64,000 nucleotides of DNA from Gammaproteobacteria bacterium. GTDB lineage: Bacteria > Pseudomonadota > Gammaproteobacteria > Steroidobacterales > Steroidobacteraceae. Location of the stretch: contig JANYHD010000029.1 of NCBI GenBank assembly GCA_025359205.1, positions 86,524 through 150,523 on the forward strand, read 5' to 3'. Both the position numbers and the translations under genes were made by a program. Positions 1 to 9,442 of the stretch are shown here, in pieces; position 1 is the stretch's first letter, and each line of letters opens with the position of its first letter. Below the pieces are notes generated by a model. That model was not told the origin of the DNA. It saw only the letters and a program-made list of their open reading frames with translations, and made no database searches.

Positions 1-1
1 G

Positions 2-436
2 TCGGCAGTGTCCCTCGCGGAACTTGCCGGGTTTCCTCTGGTGCTCAGCGACCAGGTGGCGAGTTGGCAACACATCGTTGAGCTATTCAAACTTCAGGGC
101 CTCACACCAGCGGTGTACGCCAGAACGCGAACTTTCGAGATGCAGCGCAGCCTGGTCGCGAACGGATTCGGCGTCGCCCTGGTATATGCCGAGCCGTACG
201 GTCATGACAGCTACGACGGGCTGAAGCTATGTCGCCGGCCTGTCAAGGATACGCTGCCGGCACAGCGCATTGTCCTCGCGCGGGACGCCAGATATCCGGC
301 GACCGCGGCAAACGACGCAGTGACCGAGATTGCGAGGCAATGGTTTGCTCGTGGATCCGAGCGCCTGATTCGTACCCAAGCGAGAGCGGCGCAAAAGCAT
401 TCCGATACCGGGCGACGCGCGCGGCCAGGGAAATGA
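2..436 (+). CDS. LysR-family transcriptional regulator, C-terminal part
   Basis: This is the 3' part of a gene that enters from the left edge; 144 residues are visible and the DNA-binding N-terminus is outside the window. The visible part reads as the second half of a LysR effector-binding domain: a segment around 'GFPLVLSD', then 'FEMQRSLVANGFGVALV', which is the usual 'v..G.Gia.lp' strand-helix of the type 2 periplasmic-binding fold. About 40 basic residues trail after the fold. The frame is open from position 2 with no credible start. The domain assignment is firm; the regulated genes and the ligand are unknown. Confidence 0.75.
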   Translation, partial: SAVSLAELAGFPLVLSDQVASWQHIVELFKLQGLTPAVYARTRTFEMQRSLVANGFGVALVYAEPYGHDSYDGLKLCRRPVKDTLPAQRIVLARDARYPATAANDAVTEIARQWFARGSERLIRTQARAAQKHSDTGRRARPGK

Positions 437-536
437 CCGCGTTGCGGGCAGCGGGCGGCCTTTGATCCTGGTCTTCGCCACCTATCGCCGCCAAGCAACT
501 TCAATTGACGGTGAAACTGTCGCTATTGCGGATTCG

Positions 537-875
537 TCATAGTGACAGTACGAGTCTGATGCCGGCTTCGACGCTGCGCAGTATTTCAGGCGAGGTGCGA
601 CCAACGTGCGCTGTCAGGAGTCGCTTGTCCAGAGTGATAAGTTGCGAGACGTTGACGACCGACTCGCGCGTGAGCCCGCTCGCCTTGCGACTCAGTCGAA
701 TATTTCCCGGTGCCTCTGCGAGACGCATATCCGAGGTAACAACGGCACAGATCGTCGTGCGAATCGCACTTTCATTAAAGTCGTTGGACTGCACGATCAT
801 CACTGGACGGCGCAACCCCGGGCCAGCACCGAGCGGCTCCCCGAGCGATGCCCACCAGATCTCGCCCCGGCGCAT
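537..875 (-). CDS. MazF/PemK-type endoribonuclease toxin
   Basis: A 112-residue protein of the PemK/MazF family, toxins that cleave mRNA at short sequences. It opens with RRGEIWWASL, the conserved 'rGeIw' start of the fold, followed by 'RRPVMIVQSN' and 'VVTSDMR' strands as in MazF. I chose the ATG at 875 because it overlaps the stop of the upstream antitoxin as TAATG, a typical coupled arrangement; an in-frame ATG at 881 would add two residues. It is transcribed leftward as the second gene of a two-gene antitoxin-toxin operon and converges on the LysR fragment. The target site cannot be read from sequence. Confidence 0.88.
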   Translation of the reverse strand: MRRGEIWWASLGEPLGAGPGLRRPVMIVQSNDFNESAIRTTICAVVTSDMRLAEAPGNIRLSRKASGLTRESVVNVSQLITLDKRLLTAHVGRTSPEILRSVEAGIRLVLSL

Positions 876-1117
876 TACCATTTCTCTTTGGAGAGCAGGC
901 GCGTCTGCAGCTGCTCGATCGCCGGATCAAGCTCCGAATCGGCCGGCTTCTCACCGTAGACCGCGTCGAGTCGTTCGCGGACACCGAGAAATCGTTCGTC
1001 TTTGACGTATTCGGCCACGGCGTTTGCGTAGAGCTCGCTGCGCGACCAGCCGCGCCGCTTGGCCAGTCGTTCGGCGTCTTCGAATACCGCGTCCGGAATG
1101 GAGATCGCAGTTTTCAT
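875..1117 (-). CDS. Ribbon-helix-helix antitoxin (MazE-like)
   Basis: An 80-residue protein starting MKTAISIPDAVFEDAERLAKR, the usual N-terminal strand and helix of CopG/RHH DNA-binding antitoxins, followed by 'GWSRSELYANAVAEYV'. The C-terminal half is acidic and lacks a recognisable fold, as expected for a toxin-binding tail. The ATG at 1117 places the RHH strand at the very N-terminus; an upstream in-frame ATG at 1153 would add 12 residues not typical of the family. It precedes and overlaps the MazF-like toxin gene and probably autoregulates the pair, although no operator palindrome stands out upstream. Confidence 0.85.
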   Translation of the reverse strand: MKTAISIPDAVFEDAERLAKRRGWSRSELYANAVAEYVKDERFLGVRERLDAVYGEKPADSELDPAIEQLQTRLLSKEKW

Positions 1118-1282
1118 AGGCGTAGTATGACCAAGGTTATACCGGCCGCACAAGCCTTGCGATCGGTCATCGACCGCGGAAGGCGTAGCTGCAACGCCGG
1201 CAATCGCAGCGCTCGCGGCGGCCGTGCTATGGTTCTGGGTCGACGGCGCGCGTCCCGGCGCGCAATCGCTTGAGGTGCGGAC

Positions 1283-2242
1283 ATGACAGTACTGCTACCG
1301 ACGCTCAAGCCGGTTCGCGGTTTTCTCGACTGGCCGGTGGTGACGGATCCGGCGAAGTGGTCGGCGGACGTCGCGCTCATCGGCGTTCAGCATAGCGAGC
1401 CCTATGCGCACGATCCGCGGCCGAATGATCAGGCGCGGGCGCCGGATGCGATCCGCCTGCGTTCAGAGCAGATTTCCTACGGCCGCGAGCAGTGGGATTT
1501 CGATCTCGACACGCCGCTTGCGCCGCTGTTGCCGCGCTGCATTGACATGGGCAATGTCGGCTGGAGCAGTGGCAGCTACGATGACTACTCCGCGGCGATC
1601 AGTGCCCGCGCCCGCCACCTGTGGAAACAGGGAGCGCAGATCTTCGCGCTTGGCGGCGATCATGGCGTGACGATACCGCTGCTGGACGCGCTGGACGCCG
1701 TCGGCGAAACCGTGCATGTGTTTCACATCGATGCGCATCTCGACTGGCGCGCCGAGGTTGGCGGTGTGGCCCGTGGCTATTCGAGCCCACTGCGCTGGGC
1801 GAGCGACAAACCCCAGGTCACCGGCATGACGCAGGTCGGCATGCGCCAGACGGGCAGTGCGCGGCGCCCGGAAGTTGAGGCCGCTCGCAGCTACGGTTCG
1901 CACATGTTTCCCGCGGAGCAATTACACGAACACGGGTGGGCGCCGGTGCTGGCGACGATACCGAAGGGAAGTGCCGTGTATATAACGATCGACGCAGACG
2001 GCATGGATCCTACCGAGATGCCGGCCGTCATGGCGGCCTCGCCCGGCGGGATCCTGTATCGCGAGATTGCCCCGATCCTGCGGCGCATTTCGCGTGAGCA
2101 CCGTGTGGTGGGCATGGACGTGGTTGAAGTCGCACCCAGCTACGACAGTGCGAACGGCATCACCGCCATCATGGCCGGAAGGCTCATTGTGAACGTGCTC
2201 GGTGCTTCGTGGGCTCCGGAAGGCGCTATGCGCAGACGCTGA
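1283..2242 (+). CDS. Ureohydrolase (agmatinase/arginase family)
   Basis: A 319-residue protein of the binuclear-manganese ureohydrolase family, which splits a guanidino compound (agmatine, arginine, formiminoglutamate or guanidinobutyrate) into urea or formamide plus an amine. Metal-ligand motifs are present in order: GGDHG, DAHLD and TIDADGMDP, with a downstream 'GMDVVEVAPSYD' that carries the conserved glutamate region. The length is typical of agmatinase-like enzymes. It stands alone on the plus strand, divergent from the toxin-antitoxin pair, so neighbours do not reveal the substrate. The family is certain; the substrate is undecided. Confidence 0.85.
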   Translation: MTVLLPTLKPVRGFLDWPVVTDPAKWSADVALIGVQHSEPYAHDPRPNDQARAPDAIRLRSEQISYGREQWDFDLDTPLAPLLPRCIDMGNVGWSSGSYDDYSAAISARARHLWKQGAQIFALGGDHGVTIPLLDALDAVGETVHVFHIDAHLDWRAEVGGVARGYSSPLRWASDKPQVTGMTQVGMRQTGSARRPEVEAARSYGSHMFPAEQLHEHGWAPVLATIPKGSAVYITIDADGMDPTEMPAVMAASPGGILYREIAPILRRISREHRVVGMDVVEVAPSYDSANGITAIMAGRLIVNVLGASWAPEGAMRRR

Positions 2243-2504
2243 AGGGTAATCGTCCGGCCCCTGGCGCAGAGCTCACATGGGCCAAGACGGGCAAGCAAGC
2301 AGCGCGCTACCCGGTGTAACAATACGGCCTTTGACTTCACAAGTGCCGCGGCCTGTAAGGGCACAAACTGCGATAGACGTTTAGCTCATCCACTTGTCGT
2401 GTCTCAGCCTGTTCCGCTCCGACACGCTGGCTAAATCAATCTCGACAGATCGACACCACTGGATCTTGGGTGACTTCGCCTTTCACCAACTGGAGGGATG
2501 ACTC

Positions 2505-3038
2505 GTGAGCATCCGAACCAAAGTCATTGTCGGCATGGCCATGGCGGTGTGCGGCATCGCAGGTCTTGCCTTGGCCACACCGCAGGTCGGAATCGTCTTG
2601 AATGCGCTCTTTACCGGGGCGATCAACAAGGACGTGCGCAACCATGTGTTTGTGAAGCTTGCCCCCAGCAAGGGCGAGAGTGAGGATAACGTATGGCACG
2701 CTGAATTCTCGACCGAAGGGCCATCTAACTTTCAATTTGCGGATGTAACCATTGTCGCGAACGGCGGGCACACCGGGTGGCACACGCATCCGGGAGTGTT
2801 GCTGATAACCGTCGCCGCCGGTTCAATCGAGTGGTACGACGCGAACTGCAACCGCACCGTCTACAACGCGGGTGATTCCCTGACGGAGACGGATATGCCC
2901 CACTACGTGCGCACCGTGGGCTCGGTCGATGCGCGCTTGATGATCGTCTATGTCATTCCAAAAGGTCTGGCACGTCGGGTCGATATTCCTCTTGCGAATA
3001 TCCCCGCCTGTGCGCAAGTGGCAGGTATCGCCGACTGA
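2505..3038 (+). CDS. Exported cupin-domain protein
   Basis: A 177-residue protein with an N-terminal hydrophobic segment (about residues 6-25, ending near 'LALATPQ') that looks like a signal peptide or anchor, then one cupin domain. The metal-binding cupin motif is visible as 'GHTGWHTHPG', followed by 'GSIEWYDANCNRTVYNAGDS' and a later conserved strand. The GTG at 2505 follows the strong ribosome site GGAGGG at about eight bases. It is probably a small periplasmic cupin; catalytic role and ligand are unknown. A GC-rich hairpin follows the stop. Confidence 0.7.
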   Translation: MSIRTKVIVGMAMAVCGIAGLALATPQVGIVLNALFTGAINKDVRNHVFVKLAPSKGESEDNVWHAEFSTEGPSNFQFADVTIVANGGHTGWHTHPGVLLITVAAGSIEWYDANCNRTVYNAGDSLTETDMPHYVRTVGSVDARLMIVYVIPKGLARRVDIPLANIPACAQVAGIAD

Positions 3039-3046
3039 TTGACCGC

Positions 3047-3070
3047 GCGCCCGGGTTAGACCCCGGGCGC
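3047..3070 (+). terminator. Hairpin after the cupin gene
   Basis: Perfect nine-base arms GCGCCCGGG / CCCGGGCGC flank a six-base loop (TTAGAC), starting nine bases after the cupin stop. No run of T follows, so intrinsic termination is possible but unproven. It separates the cupin from the five-gene redox operon that begins at 3185. Confidence 0.45.
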
Positions 3071-3184
3071 CTTGCAATGCGGGAGGCGCGGTGGTTTGAC
3101 CCACCATCGCCCTTCCTGGGTTCACCGATTGACGCTGGCTGACAGAAGATCGAAGCTTGCGGCAATTCGGCATGGAAGCATCAG

Positions 3185-6100
3185 ATGGTGCCCAGGCGGT
3201 CATTCACATTGGTGATTGCAGCAATGGCGGCTACTGCCGTGCTGGCGACAGTGCACTTCAGGTCGCAGCGGCCCGCAGCGGTCGCGGTGGACTTCAGTCG
3301 CGACATCCGTCCGATCTTCAATCAAAACTGCGTGGCATGCCATGGTGGTGTGCGCCAGAAGAGCAACGTCTCATTCATCTACCGCGATGAGGCCCTGGGG
3401 AAGGGCAGCTCCGGCCGTGCAACCATCGTTCCGGGTAACCCTGAAGCCTCGGAGCTGATTGCCCGCGTCACCTCCTCGGATCCTGAGGTGCGCATGCCCT
3501 ACCACGCGCCGCCGCTGCAGCCGCAACAAGTTGCGCTGTTGCGGCAGTGGATCAAGGAAGGCGCGAAGTGGACCGATCATTGGGCCTTCGTGGCTCCCAA
3601 GGCGCAGCCGCTGCCCGCGGTCCTGAATGCTTCGTGGCCGCGCCAACCCGTGGATCGGTTCGTACTGGCCAAGCTCGAACAGCAGGGACTCCAGCCCTCA
3701 CCGGAGGCGACACGGGCGGAATTGTTGCGCCGGGTGTCATTCGATCTGACTGGCCTGCCGCCGACGGTGCGGGAGCTGGCGGACTTCCAGTCCGACACGG
3801 CGCCGGACGCCTACGAGCGGCAGGTCGATCGCCTGCTCGCGTCGCCGCACTACGGCGAGCGGTGGGCGGCGCTCTGGCTCGATCTGGCCCGCTACGCCGA
3901 CAGTCGAGGCTACGAGGCGGATCATGACCGTCCGGTCTGGCCCTATCGCGACTGGGTGGTTGACGCCCTCAATCGCAATCTCAGCTACGAGCAGTTTGTC
4001 ACCACCCAGCTCGCCGGCGACCTGTTGCCGCAGGCCAGCCTCGAGGACCAGATTGCGACGACCTTCCAGCGCCTGACGCCGGTCAACGACGAGGGCGGTA
4101 CGGACGACGAGGAGTATCGCCTCGTGGCCGTGATGGATCGGGTGGCGACCACATGGTCCGTGCTCAACGGGCTCACCATCAACTGCGTGCAATGTCACTC
4201 GCACCCTTACGATCCGATCCGTCACGCGGAGTACTACAAGTTCCTGGGCTTCTACAACACCTCGCGCGACTCCGACCTGAGCGACGACTATCCGACGCTG
4301 CCAGTGCCGAAAGATGCCGCGCGGCGCAGCGAAATCGCTGGCCTCGTCGCGCGGCGCGCGGAGCTGTTGCGCACGTTGGTCGCCGCCGGGCGTTCTCTCG
4401 AGGACCAGGCGCAGTGGCGTCCATTGCCCATAGCCACAGGAAGGGTGAGCGAGGTGCCGGCGCTCGAGCGGAGCCTGCGCGCCTTCGAGCTGGCCAAGCT
4501 CCAGCGGGCAATTCCGAACCCGGACTGGCAGCCGAAGCCCAAGGAACTGGACAAGTTCTACAAGGATTCGATTGCGGGGCTCCGTGCGGATCTGGCGCAA
4601 GCCCGGGCCCAGCCACTGGTCGTGCCGCTGACCGGTGACGGTAACGGTGGCCTGCGCTCCAGCGGCACCATTCCGCTGCGCTCGGTGTTGCAGGTGCAAG
4701 CCGCAGCCCCGCCCTGGCCCATCGCTGCGTTGCGCATCGAGGCGCCGGCCGAAAGACCCGCCCTGGCCAGCCACACGCCTGAAGATGGATTCATAGTCGA
4801 TCGGATCGGCCTGTGGATCGTGGCGCCGGATGGCCGCGAGCAGCAGGTTGCGATCCGCTGCTTCCTGCCGGATGCCGAGGACAACCTACACACGGCAACC
4901 AAGCCGCCATACCCGATCAGCGAACCCTTGGATGCGCAGCTGGACGCGAGCGGCTTTACCGCCAATCCCAAGCTGTTCCGCGCACGCTGGGTCGTCGCGG
5001 TGCTCGCGCAGCCGCTGACAATGCCCGCTGGCAGCCACCTCAAGCTCGACTTCCTGCACACCACGGGCATCGATTTTCGGCCTGCGCCCCTGCGGTGGGT
5101 CAGGCTCTATGCCAGCGCCGATTCAACGTGGAACACGCCTGCTACGCAACAGCAGCTGGCAGCGCAGCTTGATGAACTGGTCAAGCTCGAACAGCGGCTG
5201 AAGCAGGTACCCAGCGTCGCTCTTCCGGTCATGGCCGAACAGGCTTCCTTCGAGCAACGCCATACACTGGAATTCGAGCGCGGCAATTTCCTGAATAAGA
5301 TTGGACCCGCGCTGCAGCCCGACATCCCGGCCGTATTCCCAAAGCTGCCGGCAGGCGCGCCGCGCAATCGGCTGACGATGGCCCAATGGTTCTTCTCCTC
5401 AGATCAACCGCTCACGGCCCGAGTGGCGGTGAATCGGTATTGGGAGCAGTTGTTCGGCACTGGCCTGGTCGAAACACTCGAGGATTTTGGCAGCGCCGGC
5501 CAGGCTCCAAGTCACCCGGAGCTGCTCGACTGGCTGGCGCTTCATTTTCAGCATGACCTGCATTGGGACATGAAGGACCTGCTGCGCGAGCTGGTAACCA
5601 GCGCAACCTATCGGCAGAGCGCGCGGGCGGCGCCCGCGCTGGTGGCGAAAGACCCGCGCAATCGTCTGTTGGCGCACGGCCCACAACAACGGCTGAGCGC
5701 GGAGATGGTGCGCGACCAGGCGCTGGTGGCAAGCGGTCTGTTCAATCCGGCACTGGGTGGACCGCCGGTGAAGCCACCGCAACCAGCCGGCGTGTGGATG
5801 AGCGTCTACGATGATCGCGTATGGAAAGACGCCACCGGCCCGGATCGTTACCGGCGGGCGATTTACACTTATCTGCGGCGAACCGCGCTGTATCCGAGTT
5901 TCGTCACCTTCGATGCTGCGGATCACGTGGTGAGCCTGCCGCGCCGCATCGTGACGAATACGCCACTGCAGGCGTTGGTCACACTGAATGACCCGGTATA
6001 CCAGGAGGCCAGTCAGGCATTGGCGCGACGAATGCTTGCCCTTTCCGATGAGCTGCTGGCCGGGCGCCTGCAGTACGCGGCGCGCTGCGTGCTCTCGCGC

Positions 6101-6277
6101 GACCTGACAGCAAGTGAACTGGCGACACTGACGGCGTTCTACAGCAAAGTGACGCAGGCATCGGGCGGCACGCCACCCGGCGGCACGCCAGCCGGCGGCA
6201 GGCCATCGGGCGAGCAGGCCGCCTACACGGCCCTCGCCGGCGTATTGTTCAATCTCGACGCTGCACTGACGAGGTAA
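3185..6277 (+). CDS. PSCyt1-DUF1549-DUF1553 multidomain exported cytochrome-like protein
   Basis: A 1030-residue protein. An N-terminal signal or anchor (about residues 7-22) precedes a planctomycete-type cytochrome c domain with a CVACH heme motif at residues 49-53. A DUF1549 domain follows, recognisable from 'FDLTGLPPT', '[19 protein letters not shown]' and a second CxxCH (CVQCH, residues 334-338) followed by SHPYDPI. The C-terminal third is DUF1553, with '[24 protein letters not shown]' and '[10 protein letters not shown]'. The order PSCyt1-PSCyt2-PSD1 is characteristic of Planctomycetes and rarer in Proteobacteria. The biochemical function of the family is unknown; heme binding and an extracytoplasmic location are inferred. 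It is the first gene of a five-gene operon with overlapping or nearly abutting neighbours. Confidence 0.85.
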   Translation: MVPRRSFTLVIAAMAATAVLATVHFRSQRPAAVAVDFSRDIRPIFNQNCVACHGGVRQKSNVSFIYRDEALGKGSSGRATIVPGNPEASELIARVTSSDPEVRMPYHAPPLQPQQVALLRQWIKEGAKWTDHWAFVAPKAQPLPAVLNASWPRQPVDRFVLAKLEQQGLQPSPEATRAELLRRVSFDLTGLPPTVRELADFQSDTAPDAYERQVDRLLASPHYGERWAALWLDLARYADSRGYEADHDRPVWPYRDWVVDALNRNLSYEQFVTTQLAGDLLPQASLEDQIATTFQRLTPVNDEGGTDDEEYRLVAVMDRVATTWSVLNGLTINCVQCHSHPYDPIRHAEYYKFLGFYNTSRDSDLSDDYPTLPVPKDAARRSEIAGLVARRAELLRTLVAAGRSLEDQAQWRPLPIATGRVSEVPALERSLRAFELAKLQRAIPNPDWQPKPKELDKFYKDSIAGLRADLAQARAQPLVVPLTGDGNGGLRSSGTIPLRSVLQVQAAAPPWPIAALRIEAPAERPALASHTPEDGFIVDRIGLWIVAPDGREQQVAIRCFLPDAEDNLHTATKPPYPISEPLDAQLDASGFTANPKLFRARWVVAVLAQPLTMPAGSHLKLDFLHTTGIDFRPAPLRWVRLYASADSTWNTPATQQQLAAQLDELVKLEQRLKQVPSVALPVMAEQASFEQRHTLEFERGNFLNKIGPALQPDIPAVFPKLPAGAPRNRLTMAQWFFSSDQPLTARVAVNRYWEQLFGTGLVETLEDFGSAGQAPSHPELLDWLALHFQHDLHWDMKDLLRELVTSATYRQSARAAPALVAKDPRNRLLAHGPQQRLSAEMVRDQALVASGLFNPALGGPPVKPPQPAGVWMSVYDDRVWKDATGPDRYRRAIYTYLRRTALYPSFVTFDAADHVVSLPRRIVTNTPLQALVTLNDPVYQEASQALARRMLALSDELLAGRLQYAARCVLSRDLTASELATLTAFYSKVTQASGGTPPGGTPAGGRPSGEQAAYTALAGVLFNLDAALTR

Positions 6278-6282
6278 TCGCA

Positions 6283-7806
6283 ATGACTGACGACGCTCTC
6301 ACCACGAATGCGCACCGGCGTCGCTTGCAGGCACAGACACGCCGACATTTTCTGGACACTTGCGCCACCGGACTTGGCGCGATGTTCCTGGGCACAATGG
6401 GTGGCCTCACTCCGCGCGTGTTGCGTGCCTCGGCGCGGGAGACCAGCGGCGAGCCGCGGCTGGATTTCACGCGCGATCCGGCGCGGCCGCTCGCGCCATT
6501 GCCGCCGCAGTTCGCGCCCAAGGCGCGGCGCGTCATATTTCTGCACATGGCGGGCGCGCCCAGCCAGCTCGAACTGTTCGAACACAAGCCGGTATTGGCG
6601 CGTTTCGACGGCAGTGACTGCCCGGCGTCCTTCCTGAAGGGTCGGAGATTTGCATTCATCAGCGGCGTACCCAAGCTCCTGGGCTCGCAATATCCGTTTC
6701 ACCAGGCCGGCAAGAGCGGGCAGTGGATCTCCGATCGATTGCCTTTCCTGGAGAAGCACATCGACGAGCTGTGCTTCGTTCGCTCGATGCATACCGACCA
6801 GTTCAACCATGCGCCGGCACAGCTGCTGGTGCAGACCGGCAATGCGCGCCTGGGCTACGCTTCTTTTGGTTCCTGGGTCACCTACGGCCTGGGCACCGAA
6901 AACCAGAACCTGCCGGGCTTCATCGTGCTCGTGTCTGGCGGCAAATCGCCGGACGGCGGCAAGCAATTGTGGGGATCGGGCTTCCTGCCCAGCGTCTACC
7001 AGGGCGTGCAATGCCGTTCACAGGGCGAGCCGGTGCTGTACCTGCGCAATCCACCCGGCGTCAGCCGGCCGCTGCGCCGCCAGATGCTGGACGCCATTGA
7101 TGCGATCAACCGCGATACCTATGCTGAGTTCGGCAATCCGGAAACGCTGACGCGCATCGCGCAGTATGAAATGGCGTTTCGCATGCAGCTGGATGCCAGC
7201 GATGCCATGGATATACACAAGGAGCCTGCCGAGGTACAGGCGCGCTATGGTGTTGCCGCCGGCAAGGCCAGTTTCGCCAACAATTGCCTGGTGGCCAGGC
7301 GCCTCGCGGAACGTGGAGTACGCTTCATCCAGCTCTACCATTGGGGCTGGGATTCACATGGAGCCGGGGAAGCCGAAGCCTTGAACCTCGGATTCAAGGA
7401 TCGCTGTCGCGAGGTTGATCAGCCGATGGCCGCGCTGCTGGCCGATCTCAAGGAACGGGGCATGCTTGATGACACGCTGGTGGTGTGGGGCGGGGAATTT
7501 GGCCGTACGCCGATGCGTGAAAACCGCGACGGCCAGAAGATGAAATTCATTGGCCGCGACCACAGTCCTTCCGCGTACACGATGTGGATGGCCGGCGGCG
7601 GCGTGAGGCCGGGCGTGAGTTATGGCGAAACGGACGACATGGGCTACGAGATCGTGAGGGACCCGGTTGAGATCCGCGATCTGCACGCGACGATGCTGTA
7701 TCTGTTGGGCTTCGATCACCGCAAACTGAATTATTCCTATCAGGGCCTGGACCAGAAGCTGACCAGCGTCAAGCCAGCCCGGGTGATTGCCGAATTGCTG
7801 GCATGA
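6283..7806 (+). CDS. DUF1501 protein with Tat signal
   Basis: A 507-residue DUF1501 protein (alkaline-phosphatase/sulfatase-like fold). The twin-arginine motif TRRHFL is at residues 19-24, with a hydrophobic stretch 'GLGAMFLGTMGG' after it, so export of a folded and probably metal-containing protein through Tat is likely. Family signatures include 'RVIFLHMAGAPSQLELFEHKP', 'LWGSGFLPSVYQGV', 'IQLYHWGWDSHG', 'VVWGGEFGRTP' and 'GRDHSP'. The enzymatic activity of DUF1501 proteins is not established. It starts five bases after the DUF1553 gene and its stop overlaps the next start (ATGA). DUF1553 plus DUF1501 is a common gene pair in Planctomycetes. Confidence 0.88.
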   Translation: MTDDALTTNAHRRRLQAQTRRHFLDTCATGLGAMFLGTMGGLTPRVLRASARETSGEPRLDFTRDPARPLAPLPPQFAPKARRVIFLHMAGAPSQLELFEHKPVLARFDGSDCPASFLKGRRFAFISGVPKLLGSQYPFHQAGKSGQWISDRLPFLEKHIDELCFVRSMHTDQFNHAPAQLLVQTGNARLGYASFGSWVTYGLGTENQNLPGFIVLVSGGKSPDGGKQLWGSGFLPSVYQGVQCRSQGEPVLYLRNPPGVSRPLRRQMLDAIDAINRDTYAEFGNPETLTRIAQYEMAFRMQLDASDAMDIHKEPAEVQARYGVAAGKASFANNCLVARRLAERGVRFIQLYHWGWDSHGAGEAEALNLGFKDRCREVDQPMAALLADLKERGMLDDTLVVWGGEFGRTPMRENRDGQKMKFIGRDHSPSAYTMWMAGGGVRPGVSYGETDDMGYEIVRDPVEIRDLHATMLYLLGFDHRKLNYSYQGLDQKLTSVKPARVIAELLA

Positions 7807-8732
7807 GCGACGGCGCTGGGAGCGATGCTGGTTCCGCGCCGCACCGGCTGTCTGCGCGCGCGTACTTCGCCTGGGTGACGTTGGTGACGATAGTCGTATT
7901 TGCATTGTTTGCGCTGCTGCGGCCCAGCCTCGCCAACGCCGTCAAGGAGACGCTCGGGTTGGTGACAGCGCCGCTGCAGGCGCCGCAATCCTTCTATGCC
8001 GTGCGCGTGGCGCCCATCCTGGGAGAGCACTGCGCCAACTGCCACGGTGCGCGCCGGCAGAAATCCAAGCTGCGGCTGGACACTCTGGCCGCGATTCTCC
8101 GCGGTGGGAAGCACGGTCCGGTCATCAGGCCCGGCGAGATCACCAAGAGTGTGCTGGCGCAGCGCATTTCCCTGCCCCCAGGAAGCGAGCGGGTCATGCC
8201 GCCGACCAGCCAGCCAGCGCTTTCGCCGGATGATGCAACCGTCATCAAGCTGTGGATCGGGGCCGGTGCCTCCGGCATCCAACCCGTTACAGATTTCAAG
8301 ACTGCGCCCAGACCGGTAGCGCATGTGACCATCGCGAAGCCCGATCCGGCAGCGGTCGCGGCTGCGCGCGCGCCCATCGCGAGCGCGCTGCAGGCCTTGC
8401 AGGAGCGCTTTCCGGACGTCATTGACTATGAGTCGCGCGGCTCGGCCCGCCTGGAGTTGCGGGCTACGCTGCTTGGCCGCGCTTTTGGCGACCGGGAGCT
8501 GGCGGCTTTCGCGCCCGTTCGTGACTACATCGTGTGGGCGGATCTGTCGGGCACTTCGATCGGCGCTCCGTCGGCGAGCGCGATCACTGCGATGAGAAAC
8601 CTGCGTGTGCTGCGCATGGTGGATGTCAGCGTGGGTCCAGCAATGGCTGCGACCCTGGAGGCAGCACGACAACATGGCATCAGGGTCTATGCGGATCAAG
8701 CCAATGCAGAGGCCATCGATGGCCAGCATTGA
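7803..8732 (+). CDS. Membrane-anchored planctomycete-type cytochrome c domain protein
   Basis: A 309-residue protein with a single N-terminal membrane segment (about residues 20-40, 'YFAWVTLVTIVVFALFALL') and a periplasmic PSCyt1 domain containing CANCH at residues 77-81 and the family pattern 'GPVIRPGEITKSVL..RI', 'ERVMPP', 'LSPDDATVIKLWIGAGAS'. The C-terminal 130 residues resemble the leucine-rich, repeat-like tail often found behind this domain ('DYIVWADLSGTSIGAPSASAITAMRNLRVLRMVDVS'). It is coupled to the DUF1501 gene by an ATGA overlap. A role as electron carrier between the exported proteins and the cytochrome b gene that follows is an inference from order. Confidence 0.78.
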   Translation: MSDGAGSDAGSAPHRLSARAYFAWVTLVTIVVFALFALLRPSLANAVKETLGLVTAPLQAPQSFYAVRVAPILGEHCANCHGARRQKSKLRLDTLAAILRGGKHGPVIRPGEITKSVLAQRISLPPGSERVMPPTSQPALSPDDATVIKLWIGAGASGIQPVTDFKTAPRPVAHVTIAKPDPAAVAAARAPIASALQALQERFPDVIDYESRGSARLELRATLLGRAFGDRELAAFAPVRDYIVWADLSGTSIGAPSASAITAMRNLRVLRMVDVSVGPAMAATLEAARQHGIRVYADQANAEAIDGQH

Positions 8733-9429
8733 ACCGCAGCGCGCTGGCGCGCCACTGGGTCGCGGGTTAACAGCGCCGGATTTGGTGCGCGTCTGGGACA
8801 TGCCGATCCGCGTTTTTCACTGGAGTATTGTCGGGCTGGTCTCGCTTTCCTGGGTGAGCGCGGAAAACGGCTACATGAGACTGCATCTCTGGTCCGGCCT
8901 CGGCCTGCTCACGCTGGTGGTGTTCCGCATTGCCTGGGGCTTCGTTGGTTCCACCACGGCGCGGTTCTCTGACTTTATTCATGGGCCGGGGCGGGCGCTG
9001 GCGTATCTCCGGGCCATGCGCCGCGGCGAGCGGCCAGCGCACACGGGCCATAACCCGGCCGGCGGCTGGATGGTCATGGCGCTGCTGGCGGCGCTGCTGT
9101 TGCAGGCGGGCACCGGATTGTTCGCCAATGATGGCGTGCACTTCAACGGACCATTGGCAGCGCGGATCAGCTCTGCGCTATCGGATCGCCTGACCAACCT
9201 GCATGGGAATATCTTCAATGTCATCGTGCTGCTGGTATGGATGCACATCGTGGCGGTGATGTTCTATCGGTACGTGCGCGGCGAAAACCTGATCAGGGCG
9301 ATGATCACGGGCAGCAAGCCGCGGCGCGAGATCCCTGGCAATGCGGACCTGAAGTTCGTGCGTCTCCGCTGGGCGCTGCTGTGTTTAGCGCTGGCGGCGG
9401 CGCTGGTGTTCTGGCTTGCCAGATTCTGA
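8719..9429 (+). CDS. Cytochrome b561-type membrane protein
   Basis: A 236-residue integral membrane protein with four main hydrophobic segments and the histidines expected of bacterial cytochrome b561/hydrogenase-type b subunits: H34 (RVFHWSI), H56 (MRLHLWSG), a histidine in 'TNLHGNIFNVIV' and one in 'WMHIVAVMFYRYV'. These proteins carry two b hemes and pass electrons between the quinone pool and periplasmic partners. I chose the ATG at 8719, which overlaps the previous gene by 14 bases and has AGAGG upstream; longer in-frame starts would only read the previous gene in another frame. Its position in the operon suggests that it connects the c-type cytochrome domain proteins to the membrane. 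Confidence 0.82.
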   Translation: MASIEPQRAGAPLGRGLTAPDLVRVWDMPIRVFHWSIVGLVSLSWVSAENGYMRLHLWSGLGLLTLVVFRIAWGFVGSTTARFSDFIHGPGRALAYLRAMRRGERPAHTGHNPAGGWMVMALLAALLLQAGTGLFANDGVHFNGPLAARISSALSDRLTNLHGNIFNVIVLLVWMHIVAVMFYRYVRGENLIRAMITGSKPRREIPGNADLKFVRLRWALLCLALAAALVFWLARF

Positions 9430-9442
9430 AGGGGAGCAAATC

